In this document: piece by piece, positions 34,807 through 43,802 of the stretch
How positions within the stretch are numbered: position 1 is the stretch's first letter
How the letters are laid out: every line of letters begins with the position of its first letter
Origin: Bacteroidota bacterium
GTDB lineage: Bacteria > Bacteroidota > Ignavibacteria > Ignavibacteriales > Ignavibacteriaceae
Length of the DNA: 51,292 nt
Direction: 5' to 3'
Assembly (NCBI GenBank): GCA_021813585.1
Contig: JAKAJV010000092.1
Coordinates: 1 to 51,292 of the forward strand
Notes under the pieces: generated by a model
The model's database searches: none
What the model saw: the letters and a program-made list of their open reading frames with translations, nothing else
Told to the model about the DNA's origin: nothing
Program-made: the position numbers and the translations under genes

Positions 34807-36795
34807 TTACTTAATTAGTATCATCATGCGTGTTTGAGAAAAAGACCCTGCAGTTAACCTGTATAAATATATTCCGCTGGGCAAAGATGAGCCATTAAAC
34901 TCAACTTTATATTTTCCTGCAGGCTTCTCTTCATTAACAAGCGTAGAAACTTCTCGCCCCAAAATATCATACGCTTTCAAAGTTACATGGCTGAAAGCTG
35001 ATAGCTGATAGCTGATAGCTGTTTCCGGATTGAACGGATTGGGATAGTTCTGGTAGAGATTGAAATCTTCCGGTGCATTATAATCAGGCTTCTCCACATT
35101 TGTTGCCGGTGAGCCGTTAAAGAATCCCGCTAGCAAAACCAGAGGCGCGTTCCAGTTAATTGCTATCTCGTTGGAAGCATAGCTGTTCTGGTCGTCAAGA
35201 TAGCAAAGCGCAGGCGGAGTGCTGCTGTTAAAAGCGCTCTTAAGCGCCGGGTCATCAAGGTACTGGTCAGGCCCTCCGGCCAGCAAGCCCGGTACCGGCT
35301 CTATAATCCCGTCCGATGCCGAGGGCCTGTGGTGCGGATGCATCGGAGAGCGGCTTCCGGTACCTGTAACATATGAAATGTTATTTCCGTTTACTCCCAA
35401 TATGTAGTTCAGTTGTTCCAGCGCAGCATTATAATAATAAATATTTTTATTCTGAACGTAGCCCATAATTAATATTATTGCCCGGTTAAGAACTTCAGAG
35501 TTACTGCCCCAATAAAACTCTCCGGGCTTTAAGACCAAATTTAAGCTGTTACTGTTGCTCATCAGAAGGTAGTAAGAGCAAAGATTATCCAGAGAAATTT
35601 TCAAATTGTTCTTTACAAAATTATCTGCGCTGCTCTGGCTGCAAAACAAGTAAGTAAGCTGCGCCATGCTGTTAACGTTCTGCCAGCCCATTTCGTAGCT
35701 GAACAGGCCGTTATCGCTGTAGTGCGAAACGAAATAATTATTATAATTTGAGCCGCCGGTAGTTGCAAACAATTCGGCGGCGGCCCAAAGCCTTTCATCG
35801 CCGTCGCCGGCATCCCCGTATTCGCCCGTGCTTGTCCCAGCCGGATTATGAAACCCTCCCGGCGGTACAATCGACGGATTCTGTTCCAGGAATGTCCACG
35901 CGCTTTTTGCAGCCGATAAACATCTATCAGAAAATTTTTGATCGAATGAGGAATAAATTCTTGCGGCTCTGGCCATAACAGCGGCAAAGTCGGCAGTTGC
36001 AGTGGAAGAGATTTGATATATATATCTTTTATCCGTATCCTGGCTGGGCATTTCGAACGGCTCAAAAGTCTGCCGCGTAACTTTAAAATAAACTCCGCCT
36101 GAGGCATCCTGCATTTTAAGCAGCCAGTTCAGCTCGTACCTGGCTTCGTCAAGAATATCGGGAACCGAGTTCCCGCTTTCAGGAATATTTAGATCGTCGA
36201 ACCGGAATTTACCGGGAAAATATTCGTAAGCCATAAGTAACGTTCCTACAGTTATGCCTGCATTCACTACGTACTTACCGTAGTCGCCCGCATCGTGCCA
36301 GCCGCCGGTAGTCTCAAGAGTTCCGCTCATTCCCGTAGACGAATGGAAATAACCATCGTTCAAATGGCAGCCTCCCCTGGCATACAACCCGGCGTATTGC
36401 GGAAGGAGAGCCATGCCGCATCTTTGAAAATAAAATCCCTTAAGCGATTCATAAGTTACATCCTTGTATACCGAATCCGAAATTGAAAAATTATAAGAGC
36501 TGTCCCCTCTGCCGGTCTTTATAAAATACACACCCGGCCTGGAGAATGCCGAAAAATCTCCCTTATAAATTGAGAGTCCCGTATTCGGGTCATCTGAAGT
36601 TAAAAAGACGAGGCTGCCGGTATAAAAAATTTTCCCGCTGCTTTTTTCAATAACATAAAAGCTGTCTGCCTGCTGCGTGGCGTACACATATTTTACCAAG
36701 CCGGGTATATACCCGGCCTGATTTACAAAGACGTTTCCCGGATTAGAAAAGGTTAACGGCAAAAGTATTATTGCCGTTAATAATCCAAACTTCAT
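34807..36795 (-). CDS. GH9 endoglucanase with T9SS sorting domain
   Basis: A 662-residue secreted cellulase-type enzyme. Signal peptide, then the Ig-like CelD_N domain (VNQAGYIPGLVKYV...GVYFIKTG, about 20-105), then the (alpha/alpha)6 GH9 barrel. The catalytic Asp pair is in GGWHDAGDYGKY (Asp168, Asp171), MHPHHRPSASDGI carries the conserved His and Arg, and SNEIAINWNAPLVLLAGFF holds the catalytic Glu. The end is a T9SS domain. The ATG overlaps the PorV/PorQ-like stop by one base (TAATG), so the two are tightly coupled. Endo-beta-1,4-glucanase activity is expected; mixed-linkage or xyloglucan cannot be told apart. Confidence 0.94.
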   Translation of the reverse strand: MKFGLLTAIILLPLTFSNPGNVFVNQAGYIPGLVKYVYATQQADSFYVIEKSSGKIFYTGSLVFLTSDDPNTGLSIYKGDFSAFSRPGVYFIKTGRGDSSYNFSISDSVYKDVTYESLKGFYFQRCGMALLPQYAGLYARGGCHLNDGYFHSSTGMSGTLETTGGWHDAGDYGKYVVNAGITVGTLLMAYEYFPGKFRFDDLNIPESGNSVPDILDEARYELNWLLKMQDASGGVYFKVTRQTFEPFEMPSQDTDKRYIYQISSTATADFAAVMARAARIYSSFDQKFSDRCLSAAKSAWTFLEQNPSIVPPGGFHNPAGTSTGEYGDAGDGDERLWAAAELFATTGGSNYNNYFVSHYSDNGLFSYEMGWQNVNSMAQLTYLFCSQSSADNFVKNNLKISLDNLCSYYLLMSNSNSLNLVLKPGEFYWGSNSEVLNRAIILIMGYVQNKNIYYYNAALEQLNYILGVNGNNISYVTGTGSRSPMHPHHRPSASDGIIEPVPGLLAGGPDQYLDDPALKSAFNSSTPPALCYLDDQNSYASNEIAINWNAPLVLLAGFFNGSPATNVEKPDYNAPEDFNLYQNYPNPFNPETAISYQLSAFSHVTLKAYDILGREVSTLVNEEKPAGKYKVEFNGSSLPSGIYLYRLTAGSFSQTRMMILIK
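34989..35022. repeat. CTGATAG direct-repeat tract in the GH9 gene
   Basis: Same tract as at 33673, in the same position of the sorting domain, in frame (AISYQLSAFSH). Confidence 0.7.
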
Positions 36796-37829
36796 TAGAA
36801 AGAAATTCCCAAAGTGAATTTTTGAATATTATTTAATCTTCCGAAATTCTGATAAGCGTAATCTAATTTTACTGCAATATTGCCGAGCAGTATCTGCTTT
36901 AGCCCGAAGCCGAGCGCAAAGGATTCTTCGGAATCCTGAAGGAACAAAGATTTATATCCTCCGCGTATCGCAATTATATTGTGAAAGACGTACTCACCGC
37001 CTATATTCACGCTTTCGTAGTTGTCGCTGGGATGAAGAGCATCTACGGCAATGGTTAATTTATTGTTGTCGGTGGAAATGGGACTGTACGCAAGACCCAC
37101 TCTGAAATTCAGCGGAAGCGACCAATAATCGGTACTCAGGTTTGCAGGTATTTTACCGTTGTTGCCGGTAGTCGTCAAGTCGGGATCGTAAGTAACAAGC
37201 GTGGTGTTGCCCTGCATCTGCATTTTGGTCCCGAAGTTTGAGATCGACATGCCGAGCATTATTCCGTCGAACGGCGTTCTGTACTGAACTCCGAGATCCA
37301 TTGCAAAGCCTACTGCGCTGGCTTCCCAAATTGATTGATAGATAATTTTCGGATTAAACCCGATCGCAAAATTATCGGTCAGATTCATAGCATAACCCAG
37401 GCTGAATGCTATATCCGATGCGGTAAATATCTGCCCGGTTCCGTTGGGAGCGTCTACCGTTGTTACTTTCATATCGCCGTAAGATGAAGATAAAAAGCTG
37501 AAGCCTACAGTACCCATTCCGCCTAGGTTGTATGAGGCCGCAATGTAATTGTAAGCTACGTCCGCCAGCCAGTCGGTATGATCGAACATAACTCCTACTC
37601 CGTCAATCTTGGCAAGGCCGGCAGGGTTCCAGAAGAACGCACTCTGGTCATCGGATACTGCTACAAATGCGCTTCCCATAGCCGTAGCCTTTGCACCCTC
37701 ACTTATGGAAAGAAATGATGCGGCCGTTGTACCTCTTTTCGAAACATTAGCAACGAAACTGCTTTGGCAAAAGGCCATGGAAGAAACTAAGACTAATGCC
37801 GATAAAAAAATAAATATTCTGATTTTCAT
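36795..37829 (-). CDS. PorV/PorQ-family outer-membrane protein
   Basis: A 344-residue FadL-like beta-barrel of the PorV/PorQ family, which in T9SS organisms carries or shuttles secreted substrates at the outer membrane. Signal peptide (IFIFLSALVLVSSMAFCQ), then the family opening SFLSISEGAKATAMGSAFVAVSDDQSAFFWNPAGLA, and alternating barrel strands to the terminal LGISF (aromatic C-terminus typical of Bam substrates). It sits between the large T9SS protein and GH9, so it may be dedicated to this locus rather than the global PorV. Confidence 0.88.
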   Translation of the reverse strand: MKIRIFIFLSALVLVSSMAFCQSSFVANVSKRGTTAASFLSISEGAKATAMGSAFVAVSDDQSAFFWNPAGLAKIDGVGVMFDHTDWLADVAYNYIAASYNLGGMGTVGFSFLSSSYGDMKVTTVDAPNGTGQIFTASDIAFSLGYAMNLTDNFAIGFNPKIIYQSIWEASAVGFAMDLGVQYRTPFDGIMLGMSISNFGTKMQMQGNTTLVTYDPDLTTTGNNGKIPANLSTDYWSLPLNFRVGLAYSPISTDNNKLTIAVDALHPSDNYESVNIGGEYVFHNIIAIRGGYKSLFLQDSEESFALGFGLKQILLGNIAVKLDYAYQNFGRLNNIQKFTLGISF

Positions 37830-37841
37830 CTTTTGTCTCCG

Positions 37842-40800
37842 CTATTTAATTACGGCAAATTTGCCAATGTATTCGCCAATGCCCGGCGCATCCACGTGGA
37901 AGAGATATATCCCGTAAGCTACATCCATCCCGTCCTCCGAAATTAAATTCCACGATATCGAGCCGCCGTTATTCAAATTCGAATCGTCCTTGTAAAGAGT
38001 CTTTACAAGCGCGCCGGCTATTGTATAAATTTTAATAGTACACTTTGCAGGCAGATTTATAAAGTCTATCTTCCTGTCTCCTCGCCCGGTGGGATACAGC
38101 GACCTCGGCTCCCACGATGCGGTCGATATGTACGGGTTAGGAACAACCGAAATATTGGAGAGACTCTTTCCCGCCAGAGAATTATCTACAGAGGACGACT
38201 TTGTAGTAAAGCTGAAATAGTCTCCGCTATAGAACGGCTTCTTTGTATAGATGCGGAATATATCGCCTGCCTGGGGGAAGATTGGAGACAGCGCGGGGTT
38301 GAACGGCGGCTGGTAATGTATCCTCCAGGAATACTTAACCTGGCTGCCTATCGGCTGAATTAAAATAATATCGTCGCCTAAAGTTAAGGACTTGGATTTA
38401 TCCGCATCAATTATCTCCGACTTAACCGTATCGCCGGTGTTCATATCGGTAATAATGTAGTTAACCGGAATTTTATTGTACGGAGTTGTTGCAACCGTAT
38501 GATCGTAAAATTCCATCTGGTAATCTGCAGGCCACCTAACATCAAGGCTAGGCGATGTGTTATCCGGAATTACTCCCAGGTTAAGATTGCTCTTGCCTAC
38601 ATACCAGCCGGTTAACGTATCGTTTACAGAAACAGTAGTATCGTTGTTAAACGAGAATACTATACCGTCGAATGGAAGACTGTAAACATTGTTTCCAAAA
38701 GTGGCGGCGTCTACGGCATTCTGCACAGTGTCCGATGTGCCTTTATAATTTCTAACTATGCTATAATATTGAGTTCTGTAATTCGGGAAGGTGCCCTGTG
38801 AATTAAATAATATTTTATACTGGGCGCCGTCGTTTATTACCTCGGGGTTTAGCACCTGCGTATTAATATAACCGGTGCCTATTCCGCCTGCAACCCTGTT
38901 CAGGTTCCCTACAATCTGCGGCGGCACGTAACCTGCCACAGGTGCGTTGGGAACGGCTACCGCGCAGTTCTGATCGACAAAGGTTATATTGCCCGCAACA
39001 TCCTGCCTTATAATCTTTGAGCACTCGGTAGGCTGTAGCCCCGTTGTGCCGAATGCGGTATCGCCCATTGTATAAGAGCAGACTGCGTAATAATAAGTCT
39101 TGCCGTTCTCCACAGTAGTATCTACAAACGAATGCTGAAGCCCTGTGTTGCTGCCGCGCCAGAATCTTGCGCCGTTTATTCCTACCGGATCGGGGCCTGC
39201 AATAGAATCAACCAGATCGAACTGGGCCATCGGCTTCCAGTAAGTAGGCTCGCCCTGGGAATCGGTAATCAGCTTATCGTCTTCAAACTGCGGCTCTTCA
39301 CTTCTGTAAATAGTGTAGCCCTCAAAAGTTTTCTTATAGCCCTGCCTCGCATCGTTATGCTCAAAGCCGAGGAATGAATCCCTGGAATATTCGGCTATGT
39401 CGTTCCAGTACAAAAATACTTTTTGATTGCCTGCTACCGCATGAACAGTCGGCTTGTAAGGAGGCTTTGAAAAATTATAATTGGCGTTATAAATCTGCTG
39501 GACGGTTTCCTTGTGGAACAACAACTGGTTAAGGTCGTTTCCCATCAGCAAAGCCATCGAAAATCTTTCTCTTAGGCCTTTACCTAAAATGAAAGGACCG
39601 GAAGCAAACACAAGCGATATATTTGAATTCTGTACCAGGGTATCTCTGAATGCATTATTCATTGCATTCCACATTACATCGTCGTTCTTGCCCCAAAGCC
39701 CTGTAGGCCCGTGTGAATTATCAAGAACTTTAACTGTCATTGATGTCAATCCTATCTGATCAGATTCGTCCTTGTCGGTCTCATCAAAATGAGGCTCGCC
39801 GTGGGAAGGAACGCCGTCTCCCTCACCCTGGTCAGGGCCGGTATACCCTGGATCTGTCGGACCAATACCGTCTCTTCCAACATCATCGTTCAACGGCTCG
39901 CCGGGGTCCCATTTGCCGTTCCCGTTCAAATCCGAATACGGAACCCAGTTGTGGTTGTTGTCTATGTTGTCATCTCTTCTTTCGTCTATCATTCCGTCCT
40001 GGTCGTTGTCAATTCCGTCGTATGCATTACCAGGACTTTCCAGATATGCAAAGCCAAGATAGCCGGTCTTCCAGTTGCCCGGATTTCCTATTCCGCCCGG
40101 CGCCCAGCAGTAAGCAATATCGAGCAGAGTATTGTAATAAGCGCTGTTCGGCGGCTCGGAAGAATTTGCGCCGCCTACCCCGGGATCGGCGTAAAACCCG
40201 AAAGCCGTGCTGTCGTAAGTATGGTCTGAAAGATTTACGATATCATAATGCCAGAAGATACAGTCCTCGGCAAGAACATGCGACCACTGGAAGCCGCGGA
40301 CTTCAACTCTTAAGCCCAGCCCTCCTCTGTTTGAGTCGCTGGCAATAGGATAATAATTGTAAGGGGCGCGGGTGTATTTTTTATCCTGTGAATCATCCAT
40401 AACAAAGAAAGTTTCAAAGTCTGCGTTGGATACTCCCTTGCCGAAGTAGCCGTACCATTTACCGTTCCAGGAGGGGTCCAGGTCCAAAGCAGCGGGCCAT
40501 TCTGTTGGGAATGTAGTCGTATCGATGTTTACTGCAGGGCTAGTGCTTCTGGGGTTCTGGTATCCGGGTACAGGCTCCAAGCCCCAATGCACTCCGGTTA
40601 CCGGGTCCTGGCTGTCATATTCCCTGTACCTTGTAATAAGAGGATTCACTCTGTATCCGGTGGGAGTAGTAACTTTGGCAGCGATAAGAACCGCAGTGCC
40701 GTCAAGGTTGTTGTGCCCGGTTCCGGCAGGCCATTCAACCGAAGGCGCAAACTGCCAGTAGCCTACTTCTCCGTAACTGTAGAACAGGGTATTTATTCTG

Positions 40801-40961
40801 TTGCCCACCATGGTGCCTTCCCTTTCATACTGGGAATTTCCGTACGGCTCTTTGCGGTAAAGCGCAATCCTCGGATCGGTTTGCCCGATATCAATCTGAG
40901 CAAATGACACGCTGCACAGAACACTTAAGAATAATAGAGTATCAAAAAGCTTGAATTTCAT
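37842..40961 (-). CDS. Large secreted protein with FlgD-like/T9SS C-terminal domain
   Basis: A 1039-residue exported protein (signal FDTLLFLSVLCSVSFAQ). No enzyme family is recognised. Around residues 310-395 is an Asp/Asn-rich calcium-binding stretch (DGIDNDQDGMIDERRDDN..., DLNGNGKWDPGEPLNDD), and Fn3/Ig-like modules follow. The end (VPNPYISTASWEP...TIKIYTIAGALVKTLYKDD...IYLFHVDA) is a FlgD-like variant of the sorting domain. It lies between the TonB receptor (24 bases) and the PorV/PorQ gene (12 bases). By position it may take the surface-glycan-binding role that SusD has elsewhere; this is inference. Confidence 0.85.
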   Translation of the reverse strand: MKFKLFDTLLFLSVLCSVSFAQIDIGQTDPRIALYRKEPYGNSQYEREGTMVGNRINTLFYSYGEVGYWQFAPSVEWPAGTGHNNLDGTAVLIAAKVTTPTGYRVNPLITRYREYDSQDPVTGVHWGLEPVPGYQNPRSTSPAVNIDTTTFPTEWPAALDLDPSWNGKWYGYFGKGVSNADFETFFVMDDSQDKKYTRAPYNYYPIASDSNRGGLGLRVEVRGFQWSHVLAEDCIFWHYDIVNLSDHTYDSTAFGFYADPGVGGANSSEPPNSAYYNTLLDIAYCWAPGGIGNPGNWKTGYLGFAYLESPGNAYDGIDNDQDGMIDERRDDNIDNNHNWVPYSDLNGNGKWDPGEPLNDDVGRDGIGPTDPGYTGPDQGEGDGVPSHGEPHFDETDKDESDQIGLTSMTVKVLDNSHGPTGLWGKNDDVMWNAMNNAFRDTLVQNSNISLVFASGPFILGKGLRERFSMALLMGNDLNQLLFHKETVQQIYNANYNFSKPPYKPTVHAVAGNQKVFLYWNDIAEYSRDSFLGFEHNDARQGYKKTFEGYTIYRSEEPQFEDDKLITDSQGEPTYWKPMAQFDLVDSIAGPDPVGINGARFWRGSNTGLQHSFVDTTVENGKTYYYAVCSYTMGDTAFGTTGLQPTECSKIIRQDVAGNITFVDQNCAVAVPNAPVAGYVPPQIVGNLNRVAGGIGTGYINTQVLNPEVINDGAQYKILFNSQGTFPNYRTQYYSIVRNYKGTSDTVQNAVDAATFGNNVYSLPFDGIVFSFNNDTTVSVNDTLTGWYVGKSNLNLGVIPDNTSPSLDVRWPADYQMEFYDHTVATTPYNKIPVNYIITDMNTGDTVKSEIIDADKSKSLTLGDDIILIQPIGSQVKYSWRIHYQPPFNPALSPIFPQAGDIFRIYTKKPFYSGDYFSFTTKSSSVDNSLAGKSLSNISVVPNPYISTASWEPRSLYPTGRGDRKIDFINLPAKCTIKIYTIAGALVKTLYKDDSNLNNGGSISWNLISEDGMDVAYGIYLFHVDAPGIGEYIGKFAVIK

Positions 40962-40985
40962 TATGCATTCTCCAAATCGATTTAG

Positions 40986-43706
40986 TTAAAATCCCACGCT
41001 TAAACCAAGGCGAACCTGTCTCGGCGCCGAGTAGCTGGTTGGATCGTTTATGTACTGCTGAAGAGTATTAAGACCGATAATTGTTCCGGCCGTATTTATG
41101 TCCTGATTCAGCAGGTCGTTTGCTCTGCCGGTAGCCGAGTTAACATTCACTTCGTTCTTTATATCCAGAAGGTTGTAGATCAAAGCGAACAAGTTCAATT
41201 CTATTCCTTTAATTTTAAATGTCTTCTGCGCCCTCAGATCCACGTTGTAAGTAGGCGGCTTTAGGCCGTTGTTCTCAAAGCGCAGGCCTTGAGATATCCT
41301 TACGTCTTCCGTGTACGGGAACCCTGAGCCATAGTTGAAGATCATCCCCATATTCCAGTCGTTTGCCTGCCCTATGTTGGCGGAAATATTCAGCGTCGAT
41401 CTTTGATCCCAGTTTAGCGGAACAAATGTCTTGTTTGTTTGAATAGGAGGATTGGTCTGGTTATTATAATATACCGACATCGGGTCCGATGCGTCGCCTT
41501 CGGCAAGCTGGTAGGTATAATCCAGCTTTATGCTGAAGAAATCGGAAAATCTTTTATCCAGGGTTACTATAAATCCTCTTACGTTTGCATAATCTCTATT
41601 TATGTAACGGGCATACTTATTACCGTGGTAGGTATTTATAATTTCCATTCCAAGCAGGTTCCTTATGTCCTGATAGTAAACAGTAAAGTCTAGCGAAAGG
41701 TCGGATGCAAGCGCTTGCTGCAGGCCGAGCTCATATTTTACCGTTCTCTCCGGCTCTAGATCGGGATTGCCCATAACTGTAGATAATGAACCGTTGGGCA
41801 TTATTATCTCATCGGAATTTACGTATAGATTCGAGAAGCTGGGTATCTGGAAAAAATGCCCGTACGAAAAATGTATTATCCCTTTGTCCGTTATAGGGAA
41901 CGATATTCCGAGGCGGGGGCTTAGCTGGGTCTTGGCGCCTGCTTCTTTTAATTTACCCGCGTTGAGAAAGTTCATGTCCCTTTCGGGGTTGCTAAGATCT
42001 ACAAGATATTGAGAGTTGGATCTAAAATAATCGAAGCGCAGGCCGAAGTTGATAATCATTATATCGTATTCGGCCTTATCCTGTATATAAGCCGAAAACG
42101 TTGTAGGATATTTTGTATAAGCCTGGTTGCCCGGCGAGCCTAGCTGCGGGTAAAGAGGAGTATAAACCGAATCGATTATCGAGCCTGTATTCGGGCTGAT
42201 CAAATTATAGTCGTGGTTGTACAGCTTGTACCAATCTGCTTCTATGCCTACACCTATTTTATGTTCCCTGGTAACCTGGGCGTTCAACTGCCACTGCAGA
42301 ATGCTTTCAATTGTCTGCCTCTCATAGCGGCTTGACTGCTGGCCGCCGTACTCGAACGTGTACCCGGAAATGGGAACTCCCTGAGCGGGGTCCACATATC
42401 TCGGATCGTTTGGATCGCCGTAAACGTACCCGCGGTAATTGTACCTGTTAACCGAAAACTTTAACGACTGGTAGACGCTTTGCGAGACAATATTTGAAAT
42501 CTGAAAGCTGTGGACCCAGTCCATCGAGTAATTATTCATTATGCCGTCGGGGTTCCATGCCCACTGCTGGCTGAAATATTTATTCCAGTCCTTATTCCAG
42601 AATATGCTGTAGGAGAATTTTATATTAGGAATAAGATAGGTTAATTTGCCGTTGAAGGTATATCTCTCGGTCGGGTTCATCGGAACGTAAGAGCTGTCGC
42701 CGGAGTTCATAATAATCGGGTTGCCGCTGGCATCTTTAGGACCGTTCAAAGGATTATCCGATACCCTGAAAATTCTTCTTCCGTACAGATAGCCGGGGTC
42801 GTTAAAATATCTGCCGGTGGTAAAAAATGTTAGATGCGGGGAAATCATCGAAGGCCCGCTTAAGCTGAACTCGTAATCCTTGGTTCTTAGATTTGTAATC
42901 TTACCTACGTTTGGAAATAGGCTTGTACGAGAAGTATAATAGTCTCCGGTGTACAATGAAAGCATTCCGTGAAAATCCTGCGAGCCGTCCTGGGTAACTA
43001 TATTTACAACGCCGGACATTGCTCTGCCGTATTCCGCATTAAACGTTCCGCTAATAACTTCCATTTCTCTAATAGACGAATTTTCAATTTGGATTGGAAG
43101 CGATCCGTTGAAGGCATCGGTAACAGGCACGCCGTCTACAAGGTAGGAAACTTCATCGGAGCGGCCGCCTCTAAAATGGCCGCCTACAACGCCCGCCTGC
43201 AGGTTAATTATTTGTCCCACGCTTTCAACCGGCATCATTTTAATTTCGTTTGCCGAAACCGTAACCGAGGTAGAAGTTAAATCTTTTTGCACTAGCGGCC
43301 TCTGGGCAGTAATAACAACTTCCTTTGCATTAATGGCGGTTATATTAAGCTTTACATCCAGCCTAAATGTTAAATCAATTTTTATCGGAACCTTTTTAAC
43401 CACAACTTTCTCGTATCCTATCGAGCTAATAACTACCGTATAATCTCCGGGAGGAATATTGTTGATATAATAATAACCGTCCACGTCTGTAGCCGCGCCC
43501 ATATAAGTGCCTTCAATAACCACATTGGCGCCTACAACCGGCTCGCCCGATTTAGCATCGGTTACTCTGCCGGAAAGCTTTCCGGTTGTACCCGCAAATA
43601 CGGCCAGCGGCATAAAGCTTAGAAGGAAGATTATTAATATAAATCCCCGCACCTTCTCAATAAGATATTTAAAGATAAGTTCATTCAAGTTGTTATACTT
43701 ACACAT
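40986..43706 (-). CDS. TonB-dependent receptor with carboxypeptidase-regulatory N-domain
   Basis: A 906-residue outer-membrane transporter. N-terminal signal and CarboxypepD_reg-like domain (GKLSGRVTDAKSGEPVVGANVVIEGTYMGAATD, about 40-125), then the plug (VSYLVDGVPVTDAFNGSLP, IEVISGTFNAEYGRAMSGVVNIVTQDG), then the 22-strand barrel ending LGLSVGF. No SusD-type lipoprotein gene accompanies it, so it is Oar/other-type rather than a SusC of a SusCD pair. It probably imports oligosaccharides released by GH9 or GH2. Its leader follows a terminator hairpin (43766), so expression may be separated from the upstream CBM9-like gene. Confidence 0.93.
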   Translation of the reverse strand: MCKYNNLNELIFKYLIEKVRGFILIIFLLSFMPLAVFAGTTGKLSGRVTDAKSGEPVVGANVVIEGTYMGAATDVDGYYYINNIPPGDYTVVISSIGYEKVVVKKVPIKIDLTFRLDVKLNITAINAKEVVITAQRPLVQKDLTSTSVTVSANEIKMMPVESVGQIINLQAGVVGGHFRGGRSDEVSYLVDGVPVTDAFNGSLPIQIENSSIREMEVISGTFNAEYGRAMSGVVNIVTQDGSQDFHGMLSLYTGDYYTSRTSLFPNVGKITNLRTKDYEFSLSGPSMISPHLTFFTTGRYFNDPGYLYGRRIFRVSDNPLNGPKDASGNPIIMNSGDSSYVPMNPTERYTFNGKLTYLIPNIKFSYSIFWNKDWNKYFSQQWAWNPDGIMNNYSMDWVHSFQISNIVSQSVYQSLKFSVNRYNYRGYVYGDPNDPRYVDPAQGVPISGYTFEYGGQQSSRYERQTIESILQWQLNAQVTREHKIGVGIEADWYKLYNHDYNLISPNTGSIIDSVYTPLYPQLGSPGNQAYTKYPTTFSAYIQDKAEYDIMIINFGLRFDYFRSNSQYLVDLSNPERDMNFLNAGKLKEAGAKTQLSPRLGISFPITDKGIIHFSYGHFFQIPSFSNLYVNSDEIIMPNGSLSTVMGNPDLEPERTVKYELGLQQALASDLSLDFTVYYQDIRNLLGMEIINTYHGNKYARYINRDYANVRGFIVTLDKRFSDFFSIKLDYTYQLAEGDASDPMSVYYNNQTNPPIQTNKTFVPLNWDQRSTLNISANIGQANDWNMGMIFNYGSGFPYTEDVRISQGLRFENNGLKPPTYNVDLRAQKTFKIKGIELNLFALIYNLLDIKNEVNVNSATGRANDLLNQDINTAGTIIGLNTLQQYINDPTSYSAPRQVRLGLSVGF

Positions 43707-43765
43707 GGTCTTTTTCCCAATTAGTAATAGAAATAATTAATCGAGATAAATCGATATTTAAAAGC

Positions 43766-43789
43766 GCAGCCCTGTATTGCCAGGGCTGC
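43766..43789 (-). terminator. Candidate terminator after the CBM9-like gene
   Basis: An 8-bp stem GCAGCCCT / AGGGCTGC with an 8-nt loop, followed on the minus strand by GCTTTT. It lies 13 bases past the CBM9-like stop and 60 bases before the TonB receptor start. Confidence 0.6.
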
Positions 43790-43802
43790 ACCGCAAAGAA
43801 TA

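Noticed and set aside
40986-43706. SusC of a SusC/SusD pair
   Set aside because: No SusD-like lipoprotein gene adjoins it; the neighbours are a T9SS protein and a PorV/PorQ barrel.
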